Assembly: GCA_018873225.1 (NCBI GenBank)
Contig: JAEILZ010000003.1
Coordinates: forward strand, 1,984,001-2,048,000
Direction of reading: 5' to 3'
Length of the DNA: 64,000 nucleotides
Source of the DNA: [Phialemoniopsis] sp. UDSM-2020
Lineage: Eukaryota > Ascomycota > Sordariomycetes > Thyridiales > Thyridiaceae
Numbering within the stretch: position 1 is the first letter of the stretch; each line of letters starts with the position of its first letter. Of the stretch, positions 46,136 to 57,277 are shown in pieces. The notes under the pieces were generated by a model, which worked only from the letters and a program-made list of their open reading frames with translations, had not been told where the DNA came from and did no database searches. The position numbers and the translations under genes were made by a program.

Positions 46136-47326
46136 ATGGCGGTGTTGAAGACGACGCGGTTCACCTTGATGTGTTTGCTATATGCAGTGGTAAGGGTATC
46201 TGCTCATGGAATCGCAACAGCTTTGGTGCAGTTTCCGGCAGGCACATTGTACGTGAAATACAACTCGAATCTACACGTTCAAGACGACGATGATACTGAT
46301 GCCTTGCGCTCAGCTACCAGGGCTATAACCCAAGCTATCAATATGCCCAACCACCACCGACAGTCGTCGGATGGTCAACTCCCCAAGACTTACAGTAAGA
46401 ATCGGATTTACCACAAACATACTGGCGGCATGGTGACGTGAAATGTTCTACAGAAACGGCTTTGTGGGACCGACCGCATATGCGAGCCCAGATATTGTAT
46501 GCCATCTAGGCGCGACCCCAGCTGGCGCCGAGGCTCCAGTCAATGCCGGTGACATTTTGGAAATCCAGTGGACCCCATGGCCCATCTCTCACAAGGGGCC
46601 GGTCATTGACTACTTGGCCAACTGCAACGGTCCTTGTGTAAGTTGAAGACGGCACACATGGGCCCGTCATGTCACAGTCAAGGTGTGTCATCCAGACTGA
46701 CAAGAAATCGCGATAACAGGAGAAGGCCGGCAAGACCAAGCTCAAGTTCTTCAAGATCTCAGAGATCGGCCTCATCGACGTCGCCAAGGACAACTGGGGC
46801 GCCAATGTCCTGACGAACAATAACAACAGCTGGCTGGTCAGGCTGCCGGAGGACATCGCCCCCGGCAACTACGTACTGAGGCACGAGATCATCGCGCTGC
46901 ACGTCGCCAGCCAGCCCAACGGCGCGCAGAACTACCCGTTCTGCTTCAGCCTCGCAGTTAGCAGCCAGGGGACCAAGAACCCGGACGGCATCCCGGCGAC
47001 CCAGTTCTACAAGGCCAACGACCCGGGCGTCGCGTTCGACCTGACCAAGAAGTACGACTCGTACAAGATCCCAGGGGCAAGTTTTCCCCATCCCACACCC
47101 ATATTCTTACCCAGACAGCAACGATTTTGCGGCACAGATAATTGCTAACAAAGAGGGAACCCGCTAGCCACCCCTGTACGCCGGAGCACTGTCAGTCTCG
47201 CAGGCCAAGCCGGGACCCATCAAAGCGACGTCGTCCGGCATCCAAAGCTTGGCGAAGCGGACCGCCGCTGCAGTGCCGCCAGCGCCGGCTGTGGCGAGAG
47301 GCGCTGCGGCCACTTTTGTGGCATGA
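46136..47326 (+). CDS. AA9 lytic polysaccharide monooxygenase (GH61)
   Basis: Secreted copper enzyme that oxidatively cleaves cellulose or related beta-glucans. The CDS is join(46136..46248,46314..46394,46454..46637,46720..47076,47168..47326), 297 residues, with four introns. Signal peptide 1-23 ends VRVSA, so the mature protein starts at His24, the N-terminal half of the copper histidine brace. The second brace residue is His111 in ISHKGPVIDYLA, and axial Tyr198 lies in AQNYPFCF with the supporting His187 and Gln196. The stretch FYQGYNPSYQYAQPPPTVVG appears only after removing intron 1. Intron 4 (47077-47167) begins GCAAGT, a GC-AG intron; no GT donor there keeps frame. There is no CBM1; the tail is Ala/Pro-rich and low complexity. 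Substrate and regioselectivity cannot be read. Confidence 0.93.
47077..47167 (+). other. GC-AG intron in the AA9 gene
   Basis: The exon ends at GGG (47076), the intron starts GCAAGT and ends GCTAG, and the next exon continues CCACCCCTGTAC to give the family-like IPGPPLYAGAL. The donor matches the consensus apart from C at position 2, which is usual for the rare GC-AG class. Confidence 0.8.
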
Positions 47327-48571
47327 GATTGCCTTTACCCATGAACTCTCGTTGGCTAGGACAGGCCATTATGCTCGAGTCAAACGTGGACGGGGAGCGG
47401 GTACTGTATACGCGTATGGGAAGGCAGTGGAGATCAAGATAAGTCCAGTGTGTGTGTGTCGGGGAGAGCGACGTTGGAGTGGTGGCATGTAGGCTACTTT
47501 TGGTAGATAAGTAAGGATGGCATATGAGTAGCTCGTCATTGTGACGATTGTGTCACGAGGTGCTCATGCTTTTGATGTGCATTAGGGTGAGGCCAGATGC
47601 GTCAACTCTAAGACGGGGAGCTTCATTGCTTGAAGAAATGCCAATCGCGATGAGAGAAGAAGTCTGAAGGAGCTGGAGCTCCGAGGCCTCGAGACGAGGT
47701 GCCTCAGCCCTCTTTCTCTCTCTCGGTAGTGGATGCAGGAAGATGTGCCAGAAGGTTGCCGACGGGTGGCCTCGTGTCCTCAGCTCACAAGCAATTGGGT
47801 TTCCTGTCTTGCCATGTGCAGCAGCCATCAGCTTATCACGACGAGATGGATGTGTTCTAGCGCGCCTTCTAGGCCCTTTCGAGGCTCCCCTCCCAAACGA
47901 CCAGGATGGTGAGGATCAACACCCTCACGAAAAAACCCGCTACACCTTATTAGCGCTTCCCAAGACTGTGGTCTGGAACGGCGCTGCCATGCTCCATTCA
48001 TTTTTGATTCATGGCGGCAAGTCCCAGGTTTCGCTAGGCCGGGGGGGTTTATTAGATTGCGCTAAAGAGCAAGCCATTGCATTCGTCAGATTTGATGTTT
48101 CGCCTTCGAGCTGAAATCCAACTACCGGACGGGCTGCTTCGCCTTAGCATGAGTCGTTGCACCATCCCCGGCCGGCCGATCTTTTTCTTTCGCTTCGCCA
48201 AGCTAGAAGAGACGACGGACGACCAAGCGCGTGCGCCGCCCGCCAGGTTTAGCCCTCTCCGGCCATTAAACACGCAATGAGAGAGAAGACTTGCGCGCGC
48301 GAATGAATTCTCTCAACCGTACACTCTGAGATCGCGTGAGAAACAGCTCTCTACAACTGTTAGGTTGCCAGCTGTTATCCATCTATCCGGTCTCTCTCTC
48401 TCTCCACTCTCTCCGAGACAAGGGGCACGCTCTCTGCCGAGAGACATCCCGAACATCCTTGTTGACACGAATTGAATTGGCGCAAGAAAGCAAATCACAG
48501 TCCGTGCGAGACACTGGGGGTAAGGAACGCGTCCAGTATCGCCGTCATCATCAGCAGTGCACTGAGCAGTC
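47327..48571. other. Intergenic region AA9 / Zn2Cys6 gene
   Basis: 1.2 kb with a CT-repeat (TCTCTC...) near 48390-48405 upstream of the regulator. No gene is seen. Confidence 0.5.
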
Positions 48572-51039
48572 ATGGCCTCTCCGTCGGGAGGCCGTGACCA
48601 CGCCTCCTCCAAGCAGCCATTGAACATGTCTGCGAGGCTGTCGGACGGCGCCAGCCACGTCAAGAGCGTCAAGCGCCCGCGGCCCGTCAAGTCGTGCGTC
48701 GAGTGCCGCAGCCGCAAGCTCAAGTGCGACCGCCTCAACCCCTGCTCGCAGTGCCGCAAGTCGGCGCGGCCCTGCAAGTACAACGCCTTCGACCCGGACA
48801 ACTCTGCCTTCTCCGACGGCTCCGACGTCGACACGGCGGAGCCCCCGCCGAAGCGCCTGACCAGCCGGCCCGCGTCCTCGGTGCACGAGGCGTCGCCCGC
48901 CCTCGCGGTCAACGGCGCCGGCGTCCAGCAGATCACGTCCGCCCTGGAGGAGCTCACGGCGCGCTTGGAGCAGCTAGAGAGGCTCGTCGTGCATAACAGT
49001 CCGGCCCCGGACGGCAGTGTCAAATCTCCGGGATACCATTCGCGCCTTCGCATCAACACGTCATCTGCAACGATTCGTGGGCTTACAGTAAAGGGGAACG
49101 TCAACCTGAGGACCAGATTCTTCGGCCAGAATAGCACCCGCGTGCTCCTCAACCTGTTTGATGAGGCCAAGGAGTTTATGTTCACCAAGGCGAAGCGGGA
49201 CGGGGCCAGTGATCTCTTTGCGTCTCTGCAGAAGATCTACAGCGCCCTGCAGGAAGAGCATCGTAAAGCGCTTGCTCCACTGACTGTATTTGTTGACTCC
49301 ATACTGCCCGTGCAGAAGCGCATGGTGGACATTCTGCCGCCAAAGGGAGTCTGCGACCGTCTGGTCGACGCGTATATCAGCACGTCGGAAGGCCTCTATC
49401 GGGTCATTCACGTGCCCACCTTTCGGGAGGAGTACGAGTCGTATTGGCAGTCCAAGCGGTGTTCTGATGGCTTTCTGCCGCGACTGCTGTGTATGCTTTG
49501 CATTGGTTCAAGGTTCGAGACGAAGAAGAAGGGTCTGCTCCACGACCGGTCAAATGGCGTGCACATACCAACGGCTACGGCCCTGGTGCGGTCATGGCTA
49601 GATGCCCTGAGGGGTAAGCAGCTGGTCGATGTCACCAGCCTCCAGGCCGAAGTACTCCTCCTGCACGCCCAGAGGATGATTGCTCCCCGATACCAGAATA
49701 CATGGACACAGCTGGGTTTCATTTCCAGGATGGCGATGACCATGGGTCTACATCGAGACCCAACCGAATTCCCTCAGATCACGCCGTTTGTCGCTGAGAA
49801 CAGGCGGAAGCTGTGGTTTACTATCATGGATATGGACCTGCATGTGGCACTTGGCTGCAACCTCCCGAATGCTGTACGCGTTGGCGAGTACACCTGCCGG
49901 CCCCCGCGCAACTTGAACGATGAGGATATACACCCAGACATGACGGAACTACCGCCATCGAAACCCATTGACCAATACACGGATACACAAATGCAGGCAT
50001 ATGCGGCGAATACCCTGCCGTGGCGAATGCGCGCAAACGATATCATCTGCCGACTTGACACCATCAATGGCTACCAGGAAGTACTCGACATTGGTAGCAA
50101 ACTAGAGAGCTTGCTAGACGACGTGAACTGCCTGTTCCCGCGAAATCAAGCTTTTGGAACTCATAACCGATACAACGAGTGGCGCATGAGGGCACTCCTC
50201 GACATGCACGTCCGCAGGCCTCTCCTAGCACTCTACCGCCCCTTCGCCCTGAGCGCTTCAGACTGCCCGGCTCAGATTAGCTCGGCGTACTTGAAGTCTG
50301 CGATGGCTATGTTGACGTATATGGACGAGCTTGACCCGGAAGGTCCTGGGTTCGCCGATGTCAGCTATATGTACCATATCATCCTCAAACACGATATCTC
50401 GCAGGCTGCCTTCAGCGTCTGCTACTACATCAAAAAGGCTCAGGAGCAGCAAGCGTGGGTCTCGGCAGGGCAGTCTTCAGACTCGGGCGACGACACTCCT
50501 GCACTCGGCGATCCCAGTATCATCTGGTCCGTGAGCGCCATGAGCAACGCCGTCGAAAAGTCTCTCCACAGTCTCATCGGCCTGTGCAAGGATGCAAGCA
50601 CGGATTTGAAGGACGTCATCTCTCTCGCTGTCGTCCTGGCTTCTGTGCAGCCTGCCAAGAGCGCCGATGAGCGCACCGAGAAGATCAAGGACGCAGTGCG
50701 GACAGTTCTCGATATATGCTTACAGGTCTTGAATGGCGGTCCGGACAAGCTTGCGTCGAAGATGGTCAGTTGCACATCCCACTTAGGCTCTCTTGACCGC
50801 TTTTGGCTCACATCACACTCTCCTAGTTGCAAACACCACCAGTCATACCTTCGCGCATGGACTGGTACAATACATCGGCTTTCATTCCTAATGAAGTCGT
50901 TACTCCAGGGGTGAGTATAAGTTACCTTGGATTCCTGGGTTCACCGCTGATAGCAGGTAATAAGCAGTTCCCCGACGAGTTTACACTATGGGATATCGAC
51001 TTCTGGAACCCTGGTGCTGTTCCAATGGACGAAACCTGA
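48572..51039 (+). CDS. Zn2Cys6 binuclear-cluster transcription factor
   Basis: Fungal-specific transcriptional regulator. The CDS is join(48572..50764,50827..50910,50968..51039), 782 residues, with two introns near the 3' end. The second intron ends at the CAG at 50965-50967, not at the earlier CAG, because only that keeps frame to the TGA at 51037. The Zn2Cys6 cluster has Cys42, Cys45, Cys52, Cys58, Cys61 and Cys68 (CVECRSRKLKCDRLNPC and onward), preceded by a basic VKRPRPVKS. A likely coiled-coil dimerisation helix follows (ALEELTARLEQLERLVVH). The middle homology region (fungal_trans, about residues 235-560) has GLYRVIHVPTFREEYESYWQ, GFISRMAMTMGLHRDP and ENRRKLWFTIMDMDLHVALG. The C-terminus is acidic and aromatic (TLWDIDFWNPGAV), like an activation segment. 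Its targets are unknown; neighbouring metabolic genes are candidates. Confidence 0.9.
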
Positions 51040-51454
51040 ACTCTCCCTACCCTGTCGTTTTCAAAAGATGTTTCTTATCCTTATCAAGCTCATCTTGAAT
51101 GTTTTGCAAGCTACATCATGAGGCATTCTCATGGTATGCCCTGCAAGACAGATTGGCCCCTTGTCATGAGCGCTGAGCATCTTGAGAATTACAACCCGTT
51201 CCAGCCAAGATCGCCGAGCCCAGCCCGACAGACTTAGGGCGAACAAGCTTTGTACCCCTGCTGTTGTTGAACGAATACTGCAGATACGCGTTTACGAAAT
51301 CTCTTCTTCATAGATGGTAAGTGTTACATCGCATAGATGGCCTATGGCAATAATGATAGGTCACTAATGTACATTGTAGTTGCGGTGCGGCAATTGCCAG
51401 CCCTGACGACATGCTGGTCGCACTTTGAACACCTCGAATCAGACAGGCCAAAAC
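51040..51454. other. Convergent intergenic region TF / reductase
   Basis: About 415 bp of 3' flanks. No gene is seen. Confidence 0.5.
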
Positions 51455-52165
51455 TCAGTTCGTAATAACCGGCGTCTGGCCAACATACTCATCCCCGACC
51501 GCCGCGTCCACGATGAACCTTGCGACGCTCCTCCTCGTGATCTTGGGCATGAAGCCCGCGCCCTTGCCATCGTCCCCGTGCACCTTGACCGCCGCCGCCT
51601 CGCCCTCGGCCAGCATCACCGGCCGCACCATGACGTAGTCGACCTCGCCCCGCTCGGCCGCCGCCCGCACCGCCGCGTCGGCCTCGTTGTGGTCCGCCAC
51701 CTGGTGCCTCATATTGGTCACCATGAACAAGGGGCGGAACAGGAAGTTGAGGCTGGCCCAGCTGCTGCCCGCTCCTTGCATGCCCATGAGCACGAGGCGC
51801 CGGACACCCCGGGCCCGCATCGCCGGCAGGGTCGCGCGCGCGGCGCCCGATACGAGCTTCCACGGCGAGTCGGGCGTGTCGGGCTGCATGGACGCGAAGG
51901 GCGAGTCGCTGGCGCGCCGGGGGTTGAGCGCGATGATGACGGCGTCGGTGGCGGCACCGCCTTGGCTCAGGGCCGCCTCGACGTCGGCTTGCTTTAGGGG
52001 GCTTCCTTGGTGCAGGGTCAGCCCCTCGGGCGGGCTCTTTTCGTTTTGCGCGATGATGGAGGAGGACGGCCGGACGAGGGCTGTGACGGTGTGGTTCTGG
52101 CGGAGGGCTTCGTCTACGATGAGGGAGCCTGTTCGGCCGGTGGCGCCGATGATGAGGAAGTGCAT
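51455..52165 (-). CDS. NAD(P)-binding Rossmann protein, atypical SDR (NmrA/NAD(P)H-binding type)
   Basis: Predicted NAD(P)(H)-binding protein of the atypical short-chain dehydrogenase group. Single exon, 236 residues. It begins with the nucleotide-binding motif MHFLIIGATGRTGSLIVDEA (glycines 7, 10 and 13, the GxxGxxG spacing). VTALVRPSS follows as the second strand, where Arg after the strand favours NADP. VIIALNP comes at the cofactor edge, RRLVLMGMQGAGSS at the active-site strand, and VDYVMVRPVMLAEG later. The classical YxxxK catalytic pair is not seen, so the protein may be a reductase with a different active site or a redox sensor. It is small compared with NmrA (about 350). It is divergent from a FAD monooxygenase, sharing a 1-kb promoter. 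The reaction is unknown. Confidence 0.85.
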   Translation of the reverse strand: MHFLIIGATGRTGSLIVDEALRQNHTVTALVRPSSSIIAQNEKSPPEGLTLHQGSPLKQADVEAALSQGGAATDAVIIALNPRRASDSPFASMQPDTPDSPWKLVSGAARATLPAMRARGVRRLVLMGMQGAGSSWASLNFLFRPLFMVTNMRHQVADHNEADAAVRAAAERGEVDYVMVRPVMLAEGEAAAVKVHGDDGKGAGFMPKITRRSVARFIVDAAVGDEYVGQTPVITN

Positions 52166-52474
52166 GGCGCATGGGTGGGCTAGAATTTTAGGGGCTGTCT
52201 TCCAGAGAGAGATAATTCAGCTTGAAACAAGAATTTCAGTATTGTCCCGAGGTCTGATTTTTTGGAATGTCCTTCGTGATGGATGCTGCAGCCTGGTTCG
52301 TGATTTCTGGTCGTCGATCGTCGCCTTTGACAACGAGCATCACCAGTCGAGGTATGACAGGCATCTAGCATCCTTTATAAGTCACCAGCTCGTGACGCAT
52401 CATTGTGGCTGGAATATTGACGTCTAGTCCGAACTCTCGCGATGTCGGTGCGAGCTTACTTTACGAATAGGGAA

Positions 52475-52586
52475 CTCGGCCGAGAGGGGTTAGTAATACA
52501 TGCAATTGATGCCCACCCGGCCGAGAGCTTACCTAAATCACCGTAAAGCGAACGAGTCCGAGGGCAAGAAATACGAAATCACCGTA
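52475..52586. promoter_or_regulatory. Two motif pairs repeated at 41 bp (candidate regulator sites)
   Basis: CGGCCGAGAG occurs at 52477-52486 and again at 52518-52527. AAATCACCGTA occurs at 52535-52545 and again at 52576-52586. Each pair is spaced exactly 41 bp, about four DNA turns. The first CGGCCGAGAG is part of the perfect palindrome CTCGGCCGAG (52475-52484). The DNA between copies is not similar, so this is not a simple tandem duplication. CGG/CCG half-sites are what Zn2Cys6 proteins usually bind. Binding here is inference. Confidence 0.5.
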
Positions 52587-53057
52587 GATGTGCAGAGAGA
52601 AAATTGCGGTGATCATTGTATCTTCATTGTAAGAATACAAAGTTTTATCTCGTTCTGCGGCGCGCCGGTAGTTGTATGCCTACACTTACAAGAATTGGTG
52701 ACGAAAGCCGAAAGCCCGCCACCTTTCCCAGTCGGCCCCGGTAAACATGGTTGCATAAGCAATGCAAGCAAGGGGACAATCAGGATCAGAATTAGAAATA
52801 AGCATTTCTGTACTGGCCTTTGAAAGTTTAAGTCCGTTGGAGGATTATGCTGGTCGTCTGCGCGCACATGGTAGAAGCCCGAGTCTCGGAGGATCACATT
52901 TGCCAAATGAGGTTAGACAAATCCGGCCCGGTGTGCTTGGGATCAGCACTTGTTTCCAACCATGTACCATGCCACGCATGCTATGTAATCCTCCTCCAGG
53001 CCTTGAAAAGGTATATATTTTTCATCCTGCGAGCAAGAGGCGAAGCAATGGTCCAAG

Positions 53058-53065
53058 TATATAAG
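53058..53065 (+). promoter_or_regulatory. TATA box of FAD monooxygenase gene
   Basis: TATATAAG lies about 100 nt upstream of the ATG at 53166. Confidence 0.45.
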
Positions 53066-53165
53066 TTGACAGAGTATCCTGCCTGTCGAGGAGAACCCTG
53101 AGTCTTCACTCGCAACTGAAAGCAACACATAGAACTACCCCCAAGCATTAGCAACCTGCTTCGAC

Positions 53166-54505
53166 ATGTCGGCTCATACCGAGAACGTCGCCATCATTGG
53201 CGGAGGCATTTCAGTAAGTGAATTTCACAGTAGAGTACTGTCACAAATGCATGACGCTAATCAAGAACATAGGGAATGGCACTGGCAATCTGCCTGCACT
53301 CGCTGGGTGTGAACTGCACAGTGTACGAGATGCGCAAGACCGAGGCCGGCTCGCGCACGACTGGAGGTGGCATGATGGTCGGCGGCAATGCGCTCGCTAT
53401 CCTTGACCAGTGGGGCGTGTACGAGAAGATGTTGCCCAAGGGCTACGAGTTCAAGTACGTGTACCAGAAGGGCCCGGACGAGAAGACTATCGACCAGTAC
53501 CCCTTTGGCGGCAAGGATCTCTTTGGCTACGATGGTCTTCGCATTTACCGCCAGGAGTACCTCGACAGCTTGTACGAGGTGTGCCAGGCCAAGGGGATCG
53601 CCATCGAGTTTGGAGCTAGGTTCACTCGAGTGGTCGAGGAGACCGATGCGAACGTCACCTTTGAGCTCTCGGACGGGACCACGAGGACCGCATCCATGCT
53701 TGTTGGCGCGGACGGCATCCATTCCAAGGTGCGGGAGTACGTCTGCCCCGGATCCACGACCAAGTTCATGGGCATCATGGCGGTGACGTCCGAGGTGGCC
53801 ACAGAGCACCTGCGCATCCCCGAGGACAAGGATTATCGCTTCCCTCTGCAAATTGTCACCAAATTCGGCATGGTTGCAATGGCACCGCAGACGCCCGACG
53901 GATCACAGATGCTCATTGGCACCCAATTTCCCACGGAGGACCGCAGCAGGGAGGACTGGGAGAAGCTGTTTGCCGACAAGGAGGGCCTCAAGAAGACCCT
54001 GCAGAAGGACCTCGACAAGTGGCCCGACATGATCAAGTCCGGCATCGAAAACATCAAGGTTGAGGCCATGAACGTCTGGCCGTTCCAGATTCTGCCGCCA
54101 CTACCGAGATGGACATCGGAGCCTCATAGACGTGTAGCCATCCTAGGAGATGCGGCGCATGCTCTGCCGCCGGTCTCGGGTCAGGGCGCCTCGATGGGCA
54201 TCGAGGATGTCTTCGTTCTGGGCTTGCTAATCGCCAAGCAGAAGGAGCACCCTCAGATCGGGTGGCAGGATACGATCACAGCCTGGCAGCAGATGAGGCT
54301 GGAGAGGATGGCCGAGGTCACGGAGTTGACGAGGCTGCTGAATAACAAGCGGCTGCCTAGCGTCAAGCAGGAGGAGCTGAAGCCGGAGGACATCTGGCAG
54401 GACGAGTCGGCTACGAACCCGCAGCAGATGGCCTGGCTGTACAAGCCCAAGTTTGAGGAGAAAGTGAATGCGTGGGTCAAGACACAGCTGGAGAAGGCCT
54501 CGTGA
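53166..54505 (+). CDS. FAD-dependent monooxygenase (aromatic hydroxylase type)
   Basis: Flavoprotein monooxygenase of the p-hydroxybenzoate/salicylate hydroxylase group, which uses NAD(P)H and O2 to hydroxylate aromatic or related substrates. The CDS is join(53166..53213,53273..54505), 426 residues, with one 59-nt intron inside the dinucleotide-binding motif. The motif reads VAIIGGGISGMALAICL (GxGxxG at Gly12, Gly14, Gly17) across the junction. The DG motif is LVGADGIHSKVREYV, and the flavin-ribityl GD motif is RVAILGDAAHALPPVSGQGA followed by SMGIED. All three group A fingerprints are therefore present. There is no signal peptide or membrane anchor, so it is probably cytosolic. It is divergent from the NAD(P)-binding protein and followed by a thiolase gene on the same strand. 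The substrate is unknown. Confidence 0.88.
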
Positions 54506-55321
54506 AGGGTCCAAGGCTGTCAGAGGCTGGCTTCAGGCCTCTCTCCAAGTCGACGACATGTCTAGGCTGTGTATGTGCGCTGATCCACTGACGAGTGGTT
54601 CGTCTCCTTTTGCTGTCTTCTTTCTGTTCAGCACATGACGCCGATGTTTTACCTAGGTAGTTAGTATCATGCAGCATCATTATACAGATTACTGATCAGA
54701 ACCAAAGGTGCTTAGCAATGCCTTGCAGTTCAGTCGAGGTCGACGAGGTTGGACATGCCATATACGGGTGGTCATGTGATGGTAAAGTACAAAGTAGAGT
54801 TGACCAGCAATTATTACCCCGGTAAACTTTTAACCGAGGGCGCTGCCAGTTTTTGGCGTGTGGATTAGTGGAGGCCTGAGTCGAGTTTAGCACCTGCGAG
54901 ACAGCCAGTGACAGTAGAGATCACCACTAAATGGCTGCGATATTGCCTCGGCATCTCCAGCTAGCTCAGTCTTTACTGCGTCGCCCCCCCCGCATTGACC
55001 GGGGTTCAAACAACGTGGAGAAGCATCTCCTTGGGAACCCTCCCGCCGCTACGCACCACCACATCCCTCAGGATGCCACGGCTAGAATGACAAATGGAGG
55101 ATGGAGGCAAAGATTCGTTTTTTTCTTCTTTATCTTAAATATCTAGCCTAGTAGCTCAAGACCTGTCCACACCCTCCCCTCATACAACCACTCTCTTCTC
55201 TTCTCACGTTGTGTGTCTTGTCTCTAACTTTTGTGATACCCCATCAAGCCACTCGTGAATAACGACACCCTTATTCGCATTCTCATTCTACCTCATTTTA
55301 TTTCCATATTCCACATCAAAG
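54506..55321. other. Intergenic region monooxygenase / thiolase
   Basis: About 815 bp; the palindrome TACCTAGGTA lies at 54650-54659. The right end is pyrimidine-rich thiolase leader. A TAGCTCAG near 54961 followed by GGGTTCAAA near 55003 recalls tRNA boxes but does not fold as one. No gene is seen. Confidence 0.5.
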
Positions 55322-56765
55322 ATGGCTCCCAAGGCGAAGCAGCCGGTCTACGTGATCGGCGTGGGCATGACCAAGTTCATCAAGCCCCGCGGCAAGGTCG
55401 ACTACACCGAGCTCGGCTTCGAGGCCGGCGTCAAGGCCCTGCTCGACGCCCAGATCAGCTACGACGACGTCGAGCAGGGCGTCGCCTGCTACTGCTACGG
55501 CGACTCCACCTGCGGCCAGCGCGTCTTCTACCAGTTCGGCATGACCCAGATCCCCATCTACAACGTCAACAACAACTGCTCGACCGGCTCGACCGGCCTG
55601 CACATGGGCCGCACCTTCATCGCCAACGGAGGCTCCGACTGCGTCATGGTCGTCGGCTTTGAGAAGATGATGCCCGGCAGCCTGCAGACCTTCTTCAACG
55701 ACCGCTCCAACCCCACGGGCACCACCACCGAGATGATGGCCGCCACCCGCGGCGTGACCAACGCCCCCGGCGCCGCCCAGATGTTTGGCAACGCCGGCCG
55801 CGAGTACATGGAGAAGTGAGTATATACATATATGTTTCTCATCAGCAGCCAAGAATTGATGTACTGACGATTCGCAAAAAAGGTTCGGCGCCAAGGCCGA
55901 GGACTTTGCCGAGATCGCCCGCCTCAACCACGAGCACTCGGTCAAGAACCCCTACAGCCAGTTCCACGACGTCTACACCCTCGACCAGATCATGAAGTCG
56001 CCCAAGATCCACGAGCCCCTGACCAAGCTGCAGTGCTGCCCGACCTCGGACGGCGGCGCCGCCGCCGTCCTCTGCTCCCAGGCCTTCCTCGACGCCCGCC
56101 CCCACCTCAAGGACCAGGCCGTCCTCATCGCGGGCCAGCATATGGCCACCGACGCCCCCTCGCTCTTCTCCCGCAGCGCCATCGACCTCATGGGCTACGA
56201 GATGACGCAAAAGGCCGCGCGCGTCGCCATGGCCGAGGCCGGCGTATCCCCGAAGGACTTCCAGGTCTGCGAACTGCACGACTGCTTCAGCGCCAACGAG
56301 ATGGTCGTCATCGACGCCCTGGGCCTGTCGGAGCATGGCAAGGCCCACGAGATGGTCCGCAACGGCGACATCACCTACGGCGGCAAGATCGTCATCAACC
56401 CCTCCGGCGGGCTCATCTCCAAGGGCCACCCGCTCGGCGCCACGGGCATCGCCCAGTGCGCCGAGCTCGTCTGGCACCTGCGCGGCTGGGCCAACAACCG
56501 CGCCGTGCCCAAGACGCGGCACTGCCTGCAGCACAACCTCGGCCTCGGCGGCGCCGCCGTCGTCACCGTCTACCGGAGGGCCGACGGCAAGGAGGCGCCC
56601 AAGGTCGACAGCGCCGCCATCGGCAAGCACAACAAGCTCGGCTACAACCCGGCCGTCGAGGCCAAGGGCTTCACCGCCGCCCAGGCCAAGGCCGTCCGCA
56701 GCCAGGACAAGGCCAGCGCCTGGGCCCTGGGAGACACCGAGCAAAAGGTCGAGGCCCGTTTCTAG
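55322..56765 (+). CDS. SCPx-type thiolase (peroxisomal 3-ketoacyl-CoA thiolase, sterol-carrier-protein type)
   Basis: Thiolase-fold enzyme of the SCP2/SCPx class, which cleaves 3-ketoacyl-CoA, often with branched or steroid side chains, in peroxisomes. The CDS is join(55322..55815,55883..56765), 458 residues, with one 67-nt intron. It begins QPVYVIGVGMTKFIKPRG. The nucleophile is Cys86 in NVNNNCSTGSTGLHMGRTF, the second-site sequence is ELHDCFSANEM (His297), and the GHPLGATG loop has His347. Near the end, TRHCLQHNLGLGGAAVVTVY is the class signature. It lacks the C-terminal SCP2 sterol-carrier domain found in animal SCPx, as is usual for fungal forms. The protein ends VEARF; the last three residues resemble a weak PTS1. 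Codon use is strongly biased to C-ending codons, suggesting high expression. Confidence 0.92.
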
Positions 56766-57277
56766 ATTGACAAAGGAGAAAAAAGAGGCAAAGAGGAGAA
56801 TGCCATAGGAGTTTTTGGAAGGGCCTTTTGAATTCCCATGTACATAAAGCATTGCATCTGTCACGATAATAATGTCATCGAAGCATTCAATCACTTGTGC
56901 TAGACACTTTTCCCTCTTAGACAGCTTGTGATCGTGGCCTTTTACTACGGTATTCTGTTCAGCACTGCAATAAGAATGAACAATTCACTGATGACTTAGT
57001 TCGGGCGATCATAACATCTGATTCTAGACTGTCTAATCGTCACTAACTAATATCAAACATCCTCCTCTCCGTGATGGTGGTATCATGTCCTTCCCTGGCT
57101 AATCCGATGAAAATCTATTGTCTGAGACCGTTCCGTATCCGAAAAAAATTCCATGAGGACTCCCGGTCTACTTGATACAAAACAAAACACCATTCCGTCC
57201 AAAAGGGAGGGATAAACGCCAAAGACCGCAAAAGACATGGCAAGATTATAGATGCCATCAGTAGCAAGTATCGTTCA
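56766..57277. other. Convergent intergenic region thiolase / TBF1
   Basis: 3' flanks of converging genes, AT-richer than both. No gene is seen. Confidence 0.5.

Larger units (their letters stand above)
52166..53165. promoter_or_regulatory. Shared divergent promoter, reductase / FAD monooxygenase
   Basis: 1 kb between two start codons facing away from each other. It contains the paired repeats annotated at 52475-52586 and a TATA box at 53058-53065. No gene is seen inside; the open frame at 52500-52823 has no recognisable feature. Confidence 0.55.

Noticed and set aside
48313..49188. 291-codon minus-strand frame over the start of the Zn2Cys6 gene
   Set aside because: It overlaps the zinc cluster coding sequence in antisense and has no recognisable feature.
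54955..55025. tRNA-like boxes TAGCTCAG and GGGTTCAAA
   Set aside because: The D-stem does not close, no anticodon stem fits between the boxes, and there is no 7-bp acceptor stem.
55842..56894. 350-codon minus-strand frame over the thiolase
   Set aside because: Antisense of a highly C-ending-codon gene. It is Gly/Val/Ala/Asp-rich shadow sequence.
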